Source: Mesostigma viride
Lineage: Eukaryota > Streptophyta > Mesostigmatophyceae > Mesostigmatales > Mesostigmataceae
Length of the DNA: 64,000 nucleotides
NCBI GenBank assembly: GCA_009746045.1
Contig: RPFO01000156.1
Span: 4,600,091 to 4,664,090 of the forward strand
Reading direction: 5' to 3'
Positions 32,620-43,804 of this stretch are shown one piece after another; the first letter of the stretch is position 1, and each line of letters starts with the position of its first letter. A program made the translations under genes and the position numbers. Below the pieces are notes generated by a model. That model ran no database searches. It saw only the letters and a list, made by a program, of their open reading frames with translations, and was not told the DNA's origin.

Positions 32620-34520
32620 GGAATGTAAGCTAGTACCCTTGCTCTATAGGTGCACCAGCCTGGGCACCTGCACCCTCATGATCTATCACGCTATGCCCAG
32701 CTAAGGGGGAGCTATGATGTCATGTGGGGGAAGATCATCATGGCTATACATTAAGAGCTAGGGCATGGCTTCTCAACAGAGAGCAGCTCTCTGCCTAGGC
32801 ATAGCATGGCTAAATTCATGCAAAATCCATGGGGGTCCCATTAGAGGCATGGCTTGGCTAAATTCTGAAGGCATCATCCATGGGGGCCATTATGGGCGCA
32901 CATGCGCGTGGGCCACGTGCTAGGCTAAGCCTGACTAATGTACACTATACTCATATATATTCCCTATAGTCTGAGGTGGCAGGAGGGGGCTGCCAGGGCT
33001 TGTGGTCAACGTGGATGACCGCCCCCCTCCAGTATACCGGCTTCCCCATTGCGCTCTGCCGGAGCTGAAGGTAGGTTGGCCATAGCTCGCGTCGCCGCTG
33101 TTGCTGGGCCAGGGTCAAGTCGTCGTCCAGCGTGAAGCGAGTCTCCGAGAGCTCACTTGCGGCATCAGTTGAAGGAACGCCAGCTTGTCCGCCATGTACT
33201 TAAAGGTGAGGAGCACGGGTGCCGGGCCAGCCTTCCCCCGCGCGCGGGGGAGGCGGACAGCCGACATCCGCAGCTCACTGGTCAGTGAGTAGCATGGGGG
33301 CAAAAATGTCGCTCTTAAATGCGCCCTCTAGAAGACTCGTGGAGGTCTCACCTGCCGGCTGGTCGAAGTGCTTGACGATGACATTGCAAGCGCAGCCACA
33401 TGTGGCTGCGCTTGGCGGTGTCGGCTTCCTCGCGAAGGTCGAGGGCTTGTTGCTTGAGTTGTGCCGTGATGCAAGGTGGAGGTGGCGGAGGTGGTGTGAT
33501 GCTTAAGCAAGTCCGCCCAGGTGGAGGGAGGCATCGCCGGCCGGGCCAGCATGGGTGCCGGCTGGGCGGCGATGTCCTTCACCGCCTGGGCGGTGAGGCC
33601 GGCGGTGCCCATGCAAGCACTCAAGGGCGGTGGCGGTGGCTTGAAGGCGTTGGTCGAGGTCGAGGAGCTGGGGCTTTGATGTCGGCAGTGGAGGCGGAAA
33701 TGGCAGTGGAGGTGGACTCAGGCGGCGGTGGTGGAAATGTGAGGAAGTTCAGTAGCCAGCGTGCCACCCCTTGCTGCTACGTCGGCAGCAAGGGGGGTCA
33801 CGTGCTGCTGAAAGGCTTCCGTAAGGATGGAGCGAAGTGTGGGGACGGAGATGGATGGAGCCCAGATCTCGCCGTCAGAGCGCTGGAGAAGGGAGTCGAG
33901 GATGGTGTGCTGGAGTTCAATGGGGGCGGGGGCACCCGAACAGCATGCTGATGTTGTTCCATGCAGCGGCGGCCGTCCGGGAGGAGGAGGCGATTGTTGT
34001 CGTGGAGATGGAGGCACAGGTCGTAAAGCGAGGCGTAGTCCCCGAAGAGGATGTCATGGATAGCATCGCTCGGAGACATGCTGGTCCAGTCGTGATCATC
34101 GACCTGGAAAGGTTGGGCCGGGCCGAAAGCGCGGTTCTGAGGGGCGTGAAGACCCTCCTGTTTTGTCGGCTGAGCGGGTGCGTTTCGGGTCAGGCGATGC
34201 CGATGGCGAGGCATTGAGCCCGGGAGGCTGCTGGGCGACCACCAGTGCACGACTAGTGTCACCGCTGCCTGCCGGACCTGAGGGCGAAGCTGCAGCCTGA
34301 GCTGCAGACGGGTTTTCATGGCCGAGCACATCCGCCAAACTGCGTTGCGTCAAGGGGCGTTTGCTCGTCATATATTGCGTAATAGATTCGGAAAATTATA
34401 TCAGCATGTGCGTCTTAGAAAGACGAAGCGAGAGTGATATTCACGGCTAAATTCGGTGCTCAAACGTGAAAGTTATGAGCTCCGCCGTCAGCCATGGCTA
34501 CCTCGTGGCTCGTGGCTCGT
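32620..34520 (-). mobile_element. Half-LINE (S1 family), minus strand
   Basis: 5' end at right: GAGCCAC repeats and GGAGCTCATAACTTTCACG (reverse complement around 34470-34515), ORF1 start ATG at 34371, C-terminal ORF1 pieces down to about 32990, then S1 3' UTR sequence to 32620. The terminal hairpin and tail are missing. As in 5600-7724, no RT follows ORF1. Confidence 0.75.
32990..34371 (-). pseudogene. ORF1 of a half-LINE, frameshifted
   Basis: N-terminus MTSKRPLTQRSLADVLGHEN, an Ala/Pro-rich stretch, then PLAADVAARGGTLATELPHI (minus, about 33770), HIDAPPSTWADLLKHHTT-like sequence near 33530, RRM-like remnants near 33380 and 33230, and a C-terminus near 33000-33100. Frames change at least four times. 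Same protein family as 5773-7258. Confidence 0.65.
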
Positions 34521-35673
34521 CATCAGGGTTAATGCTCCGTCCATGGTGGGGTGCCTGGGATGGGCCCCATGGTGGGGTGCTAGGGAGACCAACGCCTTGC
34601 TCTGGGTTGGGATGTGTCCCAGTGGGCTGGGTAGCCAGAAATGGCTGACAGCAGGTTCTTCAGGGTTAGGTGCACCCTGCATGCTGAACAGGGGTCAGCC
34701 GGTGGAAGTCACTTCCCCTGGCTGAGAATAACGCCTGGCCCTGTCATGGGGTTGCAGAAGGGCAGACCTTGTAACCGGCCTTGGGTCTAGTCACTGATGC
34801 ATGGACCCTGAAAGGGCAGCCCAAGTGTTGGCTCCTACATGCAGGTTGCTGTACACTTGTACATATTCTCTGTATAACCATTCAAACCTGTTGCATGCTA
34901 TAATAAACCCTGGTTGTGTGACCATGCATGTTGGACGTACGTAGTTGCCGGCAGCCCGGGGGCCTCATTATGGGTTATACTCTCTTTATATTAATAAACA
35001 ATAATCATGTTTATATCTCCATTTCCTGTTTGTTTGTAATGTACAGTTCCAGGATCTGTTCCAAACCTGGAGGATACGGGGTGGGGTTCGATTCCCCAGC
35101 TCAGACCACAGCCTGCATGGCATGCATGTATGATTCCTGAGATTATCCCTCAGTGAGGACATGGGCTTCCCAGGTTGGCAAGCACTTTAACTGGGCTCTA
35201 TCCATGTCTGTTGAATGCAAAGGAAGGGGATAGGACGTGGTGGCGGGCGCCATAAACAGGCGCCTGTGATAACTGGGAAAGACCAGGAACTCACAATAAT
35301 ACGTTTCATGACATCCTCTGTCCAAGTTCAGCTCGCTGGATGTAGAGACCTCACTATAAATCTTCACCAGGTTCCCGCCAAAAGAAAGGGTTGGGGGCTG
35401 ACATGTGGGTCAGGGTTAAGCCTTGGAACCAATGTTGGCTCTGCATGGACTAATCTTTGGGTACAATTTGTGTAATGCCTCAAGTTCCAAATTATACGAA
35501 AGGGCAGGCCTGGTCTCTGGGAGAGATCAGGAGTCTGTGGCATGAGTGGGTCTGGCTGAATGGGATCTCAGTCTGGTCCAGCCTCCAAAACAAGAAAGGG
35601 TTGGAGTTATGTAGCATAAATATTGGGACACCAATGTGCTAGTTGGATGCAGGGTGAGGAGACCTTTCTAACG
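34521..35673. other. Unassigned region; R1-like sequence at its right end
   Basis: No convincing gene. A tRNA T-arm-like motif (GGGTTCGATTCCCC, perfect 4-bp stem) lies near 35093-35106, but no cloverleaf can be built around it. From about 35270 (GGAAAGACCAGGAACTCAC) to 35678 the sequence resembles R1. Confidence 0.45.
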
Positions 35674-35789
35674 CCGTGAGGGGATTCATAAGTGTTTGCT
35701 CAATTTCATAAATTTTACTCAATTTTTCCACATGTGATTAAATCCTTATATTTGTCAATAAAGCAGGGGTCATCCAGCCTTCAGACCAT

Positions 35790-36660
35790 GAAAATAGACC
35801 ACCCACAAAAATTGGGCTCATTCTGAGCTCAAATGGTGACATGTGACAGCATACATGTGCAGTTTTTCGTCATTTTCACCCTTTTCTTACATGAAACAAA
35901 TATGAACAGTGGACAAATGAACTCATATCAGGCTGGATTCTTGCAGGCAGCATTTATACCATGAAAATAGACCACCCACAAAAAATTGGGCTCATTCTGA
36001 GCTCAAATGGTGACATGTGACAGCATACATGTGCAGTTTTTCGTCATTTTCCCCCTTTTCTTACATGAAACAAATATGAACAGTGGACAAATGAACTCAT
36101 ATCAGGCTGGGTTCTTGCAGGCAGCATCTAGACCATGAAAATAGACCACCCACAAAAATTGGGCTCATTCTGAGCTCAAATGGTGACATGTGACAGCATA
36201 CATGTGCAGTTTTTCGTCATTTTCACCTTTTTCTTACATGAAACAAATATGAACAGCACTTGAACAAATGAACTCATTTCAGGCTGGATTCTTGCAGGCA
36301 GCATCTAGACCATCAAAATAGACCACCCACAAAAATTGGGCTCATTCTGAGCTCAAATGGTGACACGTGACAGCATACATGTGCAGTTTTTTGTCATTTT
36401 CTCGGTTATCTTACATGAAACAAATATGAATATTGAACAAATGAACTCAGATCAGGCTGGAAACTTGTAAGCAGCATGTAGACCATCAAAATAGACTGTT
36501 TACAGCTCAAAAGGTGACAAATGAAAGGAAAACAATGCAGTTTGATGCCATTGCCACTGTTCTCTTGAATAAAACATTTTTGTGCGACCAAATGAACTCG
36601 ATCGATCATGTCAGGCTGGAAACTTGCAAGCATCAACTGAATCATGAAACTTCATGATTC
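35790..36660 (+). repeat. FB2 left arm, ~173-bp units
   Basis: About five units beginning CCACCCACAAAAATTGGGCT. The outermost joins the terminal sequence containing CAATAAAGCAGGGGTCATCC (35756-35775), which in FB1 is at the right end (near 25880). The innermost unit (36480-36660) is strongly diverged. Confidence 0.85.
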
Positions 36661-37464
36661 AATCTGAGATGAAATGGGATGGCACAAGAGCAACCCAGGC
36701 CATCGACAGACGACAAGGCACATGTCTCGGCTGCCAGTGGCACGCCACGTACTCTTTCAGTCCAGCATGAATATACAATAAGTACTAAGACATCACCTTC
36801 TACTAGAAGCACTGGCTCACTTAATAATACATCAGAAACTAGTATAAGCTTAGCTGGTAAACCAGTCATTGCTAATAGTCCAGTCATTGGAGAAGTTTGG
36901 CCACTGCTGCAATGGGCGGCCGACACCATAGTTGGGCGGAGCTGACACGGATGATGGCATCCACGTGGTCACCGGGCGCCATCGTGGCACGGGCGTCGTG
37001 TTCCCAGACATGGCCAGTGTCGCAATTGAGTTGAGCGCAGCCACCGCCACAGAGACCGTGCCAGAGAAGGGATCAATGGATGGGAGCCGGCGTCCACCAA
37101 CCTGCACACCACCACCCAGCACATCAAGCCAGCATGCCTTAGGGCACGGTATATGAAGGAATAATCAACAAACCAAACAAATATATCCTATATACTCCAA
37201 CAAACTATTCACAAAGGCAGATTATGTTGATTCAAAGAAATCACAATAGGAAAGGACATACCTGGGGAAGTTGCATATGAGCCAGCATTTGCTGCACTTG
37301 CGCGAGGGGCGCTACTTCGGCGTCCCCGTCAATTACTCGTGTAGTCGTTGTAGCGGCAGGGAGTGGGAGGCGATAGTGTTGCTGTTGTTGCAGCAGCTGC
37401 TGCGGATGCTGCTGCTGTCTAATCACCAAGAAAATGTCCTCATGTGAGGACATTTTCAACCCTT
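36642..37464 (-). CDS. Candidate two-exon gene carried in FB2
   Basis: On the minus strand, a frame through 37262 reads GLKMSSHEDIFLVIRQQQHP, a poly-Gln stretch and EVAPLAQVQQMLAHMQLPQ, then meets the donor GTATGTCC. After an AT-rich gap, a second frame opens before 37122 (LGGGVQVGGRRLPSIDPFSG, TVSVAVAALNSIATLAM ... NDWFTS) and stops at 36850. The TIR element at 37465 truncates the 5' side. The protein is not recognised. It may be host sequence captured by the transposon or part of its own coding region lost from FB1. Confidence 0.3.
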
Positions 37465-38105
37465 GGATGGTGTCTAACTCGTTCCTAAAAGTAGTTACCA
37501 GTTGCACTTTGCACTATAAAGTCCACAAACCAACCTAATAACAATTTTGCCATCCATATTGGGACCAAAGCACACACATATATTGAGTTACTTGGGGGTC
37601 ATGTTGCCGTGGTCATGTTGCAATGTCCTATGGGTACATTTTAAGGACCCCCCCCAGGGGGATCCGCTGGGTGCGAGACATGATACACCTAAAATGTATG
37701 CTGTCAGGTTTAAACAACTTTATTGGACCTGGTCTTGGAAAGGCAGTGAAATTGGTAGCCATGCATGGCTTCTGAACACTCACATCACTGGACGTCACAA
37801 GGACCCAGCTGTACTATCTAAAAATAACTGGAAGATGACAAGCTAAAAATGAGTGGCAGCTGTGCACCAGGGTACCCCCCTGTACTGTAACCGTTAATTA
37901 GTCCCTGCAAACTTGGTCTGAACATAGTGATGTCCGGTATCAGGGTGTACTACACATCTAGCTCTAGCAGCATGCAGACCTAAAAATATCACGGAAATAT
38001 CTACTGGCATTCGCGCCAGCTCGGTTCTAAAACTGGTTACGATTTGTAGTTACGAGTAAAACTGGTAACTAGAAATAGGTACCAGTACCATCCAAATTAA
38101 TTAAG
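37465..38105 (-). mobile_element. TIR element copy B (MITE-like, about 0.64 kb)
   Basis: Ends TTGGATGGTGTC (left) and AGTACCATCCAA (right) form a terminal inverted repeat. Internally colinear with both halves of copy A (8650-8875, 10985-11356) in reverse, without copy A's 2.1-kb insert. Landmarks: TATGTGTGTGCTTTGGTCCC (reverse), CCAATAAAG and GCGCGAATGCCAGTAG. No long frame and no clear TSD. Confidence 0.65.
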
Positions 38106-38944
38106 CATGGATACCATTTGTAATAACTCACACATTTTAACATATCCATGGGTACGGCATGGAAACATGTTCATGTATGATGTGTTCAAGAGTAGCAATG
38201 CTTAACATCCATGAAATATGCTCATTGTATAATGGTTTACGATTTATGAATGCAGGGGGGTCGCTACGCGAGTGACCAACAAGCACTCAAGTCAACAATA
38301 TGCCCAGAAAGAAGGCAGGGCCAGGTAAAGTAAAGGCTGGTCCTGAAAATGCACCCAGGGTGCCCACAACATGTCTACGTTACACCCTCGCTATCCTAGA
38401 CCCTGCAGCCTGCCGGGGGGGGGCACAAAATGTAACTGGCAGCCAGGGACCATGGTGCAGGCCAAATAGCAGGTGTAAAGCTAGCTCAAAGCTAGCTCAG
38501 TCCAAAGAATGAAATAATAAGAAGCAAATACTTGGCAAGGTTAGGTCCATGATCGTTATTGGAGGCTTGGCTGCCACCACGGTGCTCGACAATGATGCTG
38601 AAGCCTTCAATTATATATAAAGCAGATACTGCAAAGAGGCACAAATAGCAATACAAGCACAATGTAAGCATGACAAGCTCAAGTTTCCAAGCCAGTCTAG
38701 CTCACTTGGACATGAGTTAAAGCGTTGGAAACATATGGGCAACATCCCAGCAGGCCTTGAAAAAGTTTTCAGCAACAAGGCAGTATATGTGTTAAATCAA
38801 ACTACCACATTGCAATTCTAAGCACAGTGACTTCTGCTTGCTGCTGTTTTGACGACACAAGGCCGTTTACCTTTTCAGTGACAACACGGGAAAAGAAAGC
38901 ATTACCCAGCAAACTTCCTTTAAGTTCCCCGGACATAGGCGTAA

Positions 38945-39589
38945 TCACAACCACGACGTTGGGCATCGAAAAGAACCGGAATCATAAAGTCTGCGGGAGT
39001 TATAAGCTACGATACTCTTGACACGCTTATTTAGAACGACGCGGTTGCGGATGACATCCGGAACCTTGTTCTTGACGTGCGCCCAGGCCGCCAGCTGCGC
39101 GGAACAGCTCAAGAAATATATATTAAAGGACGGTGACGCCCGGGAAGCACCCAGCCTTGCGGCAAAAGTAAAATATGGCTCGCGCTCGCCGTGGTTTTCG
39201 CCAGGCGTGACTGCGATATCACGACGAAAAAATGGAGACTCTTTGACCCATCTAACTGCCCAGGTCCCTCTGTTGCCCGGGTCGCCCATTAGCCCAGAAG
39301 CGTACCATAACCCATACTCGCGATATCCGCAGCTACTGGGCGGAAAAAGAAATTGTAAAACCGAACAGCATACTGACCTATCATGCCATCTACGTAGCTT
39401 CCAGAATTTCTTCACCGTTGCCAAAATCCGTTCATGAACAATATTTTCGACGTACACAAAGCACCTGCACGTCAATCTCCCCTGACATTGGTTATCTGCC
39501 CCATCTTCATGATCTAACACGCAAACACCTAAAGTATTTGCATAACACAGGCGTTTTGCCCTCTGGTTCTCAGTTTCACTCATTGCCAT
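38945..39589 (-). CDS. Unknown FB core protein, 214 codons (FB2 copy)
   Basis: Same reading as 21711-22355 from ATG 39589. See that entry for what can be seen. The absence of differences between the two copies indicates recent duplication or gene conversion. Confidence 0.4.
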   Translation of the reverse strand: MAMSETENQRAKRLCYANTLGVCVLDHEDGADNQCQGRLTCRCFVYVENIVHERILATVKKFWKLRRWHDRSVCCSVLQFLFPPSSCGYREYGLWYASGLMGDPGNRGTWAVRWVKESPFFRRDIAVTPGENHGEREPYFTFAARLGASRASPSFNIYFLSCSAQLAAWAHVKNKVPDVIRNRVVLNKRVKSIVAYNSRRLYDSGSFRCPTSWL

Positions 39590-39833
39590 ATCATATTATG
39601 CAGGCACGTTTTGGTAAACAATCGCCGGCGACGTTGGTTTTGTTCGTGCGCGCACAAAGTAATTACCGGTAGTGCTTGGCAGGCTGTACGCACCTGCAGC
39701 CGCGCGCGCGCAAAGACGACGGTCACTGTGCTTTGTTCATTCAAATGCCATTTGCATGCGAGGCTCGGACAACACCGCGGACTGTTTGAATCAGAATTTT
39801 TTCACTTTTGGATGGTCCTTCGTTTCTCGCATG

Positions 39834-40570
39834 TTCAGCCCAGTTCAGGTTGTACGGTCAGTGTTGGGGGTCGGTGCATGGGTTCTCAATGGAATTCTCA
39901 ATGGAATGCCGCAACAGCCCATTTTCATTGAGAATGCAAGTCCTTTTCGCATGTTCAGCCCAGTTCAGGCTGTACGGTCAGTGTTGGGGGTCGGTGAATG
40001 GGTTCTCAATGGAATTCTCAATGGAATGCCGCAACAGCCCATTTTCATTGAGAATGCAAGACCTTTTTGCATGTTCAGCCCAGTTCAGGCTGTACGGTCA
40101 GTGTTGGGGGTCGGTGAATGGGTTCTCAATGGAATTCTCAATGGAATGCCGCAACAGCCCATTTTCATTGAGAATGCAAGTCCTTTTCGCATGTTCAGCC
40201 CAGTTCAGGCTGTACGGTCAGTGTTGGGGGTCGTTGAATGAGTTCTCAATGGAATTCTCAATGGAATGCCGCAACAGCCCATTTTCATTGAGAATGCAAG
40301 TCCTTTTCGCATGTTCAGCCCAGTTCAGGCTGTACGGTCAGTGTTGGGGGTCGGTGAATGAGTTCTCAATGGAATTCTCAATGGAATGCCGCAACAGCCC
40401 ATTTTCATTGAGAATGCAAGTCCTTTTCGCATGTTCAGCCCAATTCAGGCTGTACGGTCAGTGTTGGGGGTCGGTGAATGAGTTCTGAATGGAATTCTCA
40501 ATGGAATGCCGTTACAGCCCATTTTCATTGAGAATGCAAGACCTTTTCGTATGTTCTGGCTGTACGGTCA
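39834..40570 (+). repeat. 120-bp coding minisatellite in the FB2 core
   Basis: Six full units plus a partial one, one more than FB1. Frames 39672-40241 and 39808-40488 stay open through it. The additional unit shows that unit number varies between copies without breaking the frame. Confidence 0.85.
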
Positions 40571-40916
40571 GTGTTGGGGGTCGGTGAATGAATTCTGCAT
40601 GAATGGAACTTTCATACGCCGCGCTGAGTCGGTGGAAGATCGAGCCACAAAAGAGGCAGGAGAGGCATCATTGGGAGAGGCGTGCCAACCCCGAGCGAGA
40701 CGATGGTGAATTCGATCAAATTGGCTGATTGCAATAATTTTGCGGAGCTAGAATAATCGCTCGCGAGAGCTGCCATGGGCGGTCGTGAAGGTTCAGACTA
40801 TTTGAGGCGCCGTGACGAATATGGTGGGGGGCGCTGGAATTGGATGTCGTTGGACATTGAAGAAGTCGACCCTTGACCCCTGGGCCCCCTGTTTTAGCCG
40901 CAGGGGATGAGGCAGC

Positions 40917-42405
40917 TTGCTGGCGAACGTTCGTCGGCGTTTTGGTGTTGCTGAGCCTCTTACGTCCCGACCACCATGGGCCCGTGTCGTACAAGGGGAC
41001 GGAATTTATGCCCAGGCAGTGTCGATTCCCCACGAGGCATACAAGGGCGTAGTAGACGGTGATGACTTGCAGGTCGACCATCTCGATATCAGTGATGACG
41101 ATGATGATCTAGATGGTGGGTGCCGTGAGGCTCGCACAACAGGATTAAAATCGTCTGCCTCGACAGTATTGAAATACGCTACAAATGCCGACGTGATCGC
41201 GGCAGTCGGAGTTGCAGCGCGGTCGGTGTTGTAAACGCCGATGCATCCAAGATCCCGAGAAAGCCCTGTCGTCGTTTGTAATCTGGGAGGCCGCCATTGC
41301 ATTGGCGCAGCAAATATTGGGCCAACTACACTGTAGAGCGGAAATCCAGGCGCTGCGGCGACCCAATCAGAGCGGAGCAGGCCCGAGTGCCACCACTGAC
41401 CTGGATGCGGAAACGCGTCTAGCATTGGAGGGTGCTCGTTGCTTCGTGCCGCTGGTTGACCCCGTTGTCCACGCGGGGCGGCCCGCTAGCCCTGAGCACT
41501 GTGCGACGCGCAGAGGATGCAGCGGTCGCGCTAAAGCAAGCATCCGCTGCAGCATGGGAGGGCATCGAGGACGTGGGGAAGCCGATGATGTGTCAACATC
41601 CGGGGCTAAAGGACAGCTGCGATCTTCTGTGCAGCCCCCTAATGCCTTTCACTCCTTTGCTGTACGTGGTGGCCCGCAACATCACCGGCGACTTATCGCC
41701 AGACGCCGTGGTTGAACTTGAGTGCTACGGCTCGCACTCGTACACAACGCGGTTTTCGCCCTTCAGCCCGAGCTCGGCCCATTTCCCCCTGCCCGCCGCC
41801 ACAAGGACAGGTACCCACACATTTTCAGTGAAGGCAAGCACAATCGTCTTGTCTTCGTGGCGTGCGGGGGGGGCAAGGTGCGCCGGGTGGGCTTGACAAG
41901 CAGTGGCACATTGACGCAGCACACGAAGGATGCTGTTGTTGGGCTCTCGCTCGACTGGATTCAGTGGGATGGGTACGGAACCCCGGCGATGGCGGAGAAG
42001 ACGGCGGTGGGACTTTTCAAATCGCGTGTCATGGACGTGCCAGAGCCGGAATGGTTGGTGGGGACCCTGGTATGCAAGATATTTTCGGGCCCCAACTCGG
42101 GGGAGAAGCGGTATCATGGCCATGTGACGGCCTTTAGTAAGGAGCACGACATGGCCCATCTGCTATACTCCGATGGCGACGATGAAATAGTGGGATTTGA
42201 TGAGGTGCAGGCTGCGCTTTGCGCATGCCCCGGTGTGCAGTTGCCAAATCTTCCACCTGCGAGCATTGCGCGAGGGAAGGCGGACATTACTGAGTGCATT
42301 CGCAAGCAGGTCGCCCAGCGTTCCACGGCAATGAAGCAAGCCAAGGCCACCCCGCGCCACAAGCGCCGGCCTCCCATCATTCCTGATTCAGACTCTGATG
42401 ACTAG
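40917..42405 (+). pseudogene. FB2 Tudor-like protein gene, several frames
   Basis: A chain of overlapping frames. 40917-41234 holds an acidic segment (HLDISDDDDDLDGG). 41240-41500 reads DPEKALSSFVIWEAAIALAQ and LDAETRLALEGARCFVPLV. 41490-41720 reads ALKQASAAAWEGIEDVGKPM and TPLLYVVARNITGDLSPDAV. 41722-42405 runs through RLVFVACGGGKVRRVGLTSS and EPEWLVGTLVCKIFSG to the stop. The last frame holds a WLVG...YHGHV...LLYSDGDDEIV pattern typical of Tudor/PWWP-like chromatin-reader folds seen next to integrase-like domains in protist elements. Frame changes may be introns or frameshifts. Absent from FB1 by a clean 1361-bp deletion. Confidence 0.5.
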
Positions 42406-42654
42406 CCTTGCCGCATGTGGCTTTTAATTTTTCATGGCTGCCCTACCTTCTCGGTGCATGCTTTGCGGCTAGCAGCCTTGTGATCAACACATTCCGTGTC
42501 TTATGACCTTGGTTCATAGGTTTATTACATGTCCTTACAATTGGTAGAACATATATCAAATGGGATAAAACCATATTTGGGTGAACAGGTTTCATGGCTC
42601 ATGGCTCATCTATTTTTTTTCAATGGGATATGACGTAAAAGCTGGCAATGTGCA

Positions 42655-43715
42655 TTTTCTAAATGCTGCCTGCAAGAATCCAACTTGATATGAGTTCATT
42701 TGTTCACTATTCATATTTGTTTCATGTAAGTTAACCGAGAAAATGACGAAAAACTGCACATGTATGCTGTCACATGTCACCATTTGAGCTCAGAATGAGC
42801 CCAATTTTTGTGGGTGGTCTATTTTCATGGTCTAGATGCTGCCTGCAAGAATCCAGCCTGAAATGAGTTCATTTGTTCACTATTCATATTTGTTTCATGT
42901 AAGAAAAGGGGGAAAATGACGAAAAACTGCACATGTATGCTGTCACATGTCACCATTTGAGCTCAGAATGAGCCCAATTTTCGTGGGTGGTCTATTTTCA
43001 TGGTATAAATGCTGCCTGCAAGAATCCAGCCTGATATGAGTTCATTTGTTCACTATTCATATTTGTTTCATGTAAGAAAAGGGGGAAAATGACGAAAAAC
43101 TGCACATGTATGCTGTCACATGTCACCATTTGAGCTCAGAATGAGCCCAATTTTCGTGGGTGGTCTATTTTCATGGTATAAATGCTGCCTGCAAGAATCC
43201 AGCCTGAAATGAGTTCATTTGTCCACTATTCATATTTGTTGCATGTAAGAAAAGGGGGAAAATGACGAAAAACTGCACATGTATGCTGTCACATGTCACC
43301 ATTTGAGCTCAGAATGAGCCCAATTTTTGTGGGTGGTCTATTTTCATGGTCTACATGCTGCCTGCAAGAATCCAGCCTGATATGAGTTCATTTGTCCACT
43401 ATTCATATTTGTTGCATGTAAGAAAAGGGGGAAAATGACGAAAAACTGCACATGTATGCTGTCACATGTCACCATTTGAGCTCAGAATGAGCCCAATTTT
43501 TGTGGGTGGTCTATTTTCATGGTCTACATGCTGCCTGCAACAGTCCAGCCTGAAATGAGTTCATTTGTCCACTATTCATATTTGTTTCATGTAAGAAAAG
43601 GGGGAAAATGACGAAAAACTGCACATGTATGCTGTCACATGTCACCATTTGAGCTCAGAATGAGCCCAATTTTCGTGGGTGGTCTATTTTCATGGTCTAC
43701 ATGCTGCCTGCAACA
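42655..43715 (-). repeat. FB2 right arm, inverted ~173-bp units
   Basis: About six units. The innermost matches FB1's innermost right unit, but the outermost joins CAACAGTCCAGCTTTAGGTA, which in FB1 lies at the left end (near 18290 in reverse). Confidence 0.88.
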
Positions 43716-43804
43716 GTCCAGCTTTAGGTACCCTCAGATCTGAAAGATTTTATTTTTACTCATTTGAAGACTTGTGAAATTGAGCAAACACCTATGAATC
43801 CCCT

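Larger units (their letters stand above)
35679..43804. mobile_element. Foldback transposon FB2 (8126 bp)
   Basis: TIRs as in FB1, with the exact 5-bp TSD CCGTG at 35674-35678 and 43805-43809. Empty sites are visible in related R1 copies (AACGCCGTGCTGACC at 13211 and 13902). Left arm about 35790-36660, right arm about 42655-43715 in opposite orientation. The core 38201-40763 aligns with FB1 20964-23409 at near identity (plus one 120-bp unit), and 42125-42655 aligns with 23410-23940. Between left arm and core it carries 36660-38200, absent from FB1. Relative to the core, the two outer ends are exchanged compared with FB1. Confidence 0.88.

Noticed and set aside
35080-35110. Possible tRNA gene (GGGTTCGATTCCCC)
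   Set aside because: The T-arm-like stem is good, but no anticodon or D arm with proper lengths and no acceptor pairing could be found.
35679-43804. Reading FB2 as a Polinton or virus-like element because of its size and AG-type TIR ends
   Set aside because: No polymerase B, ATPase, protease or capsid frame seen. TSD is 5 bp, not 6. Arms are tandem repeats, as in foldback elements.
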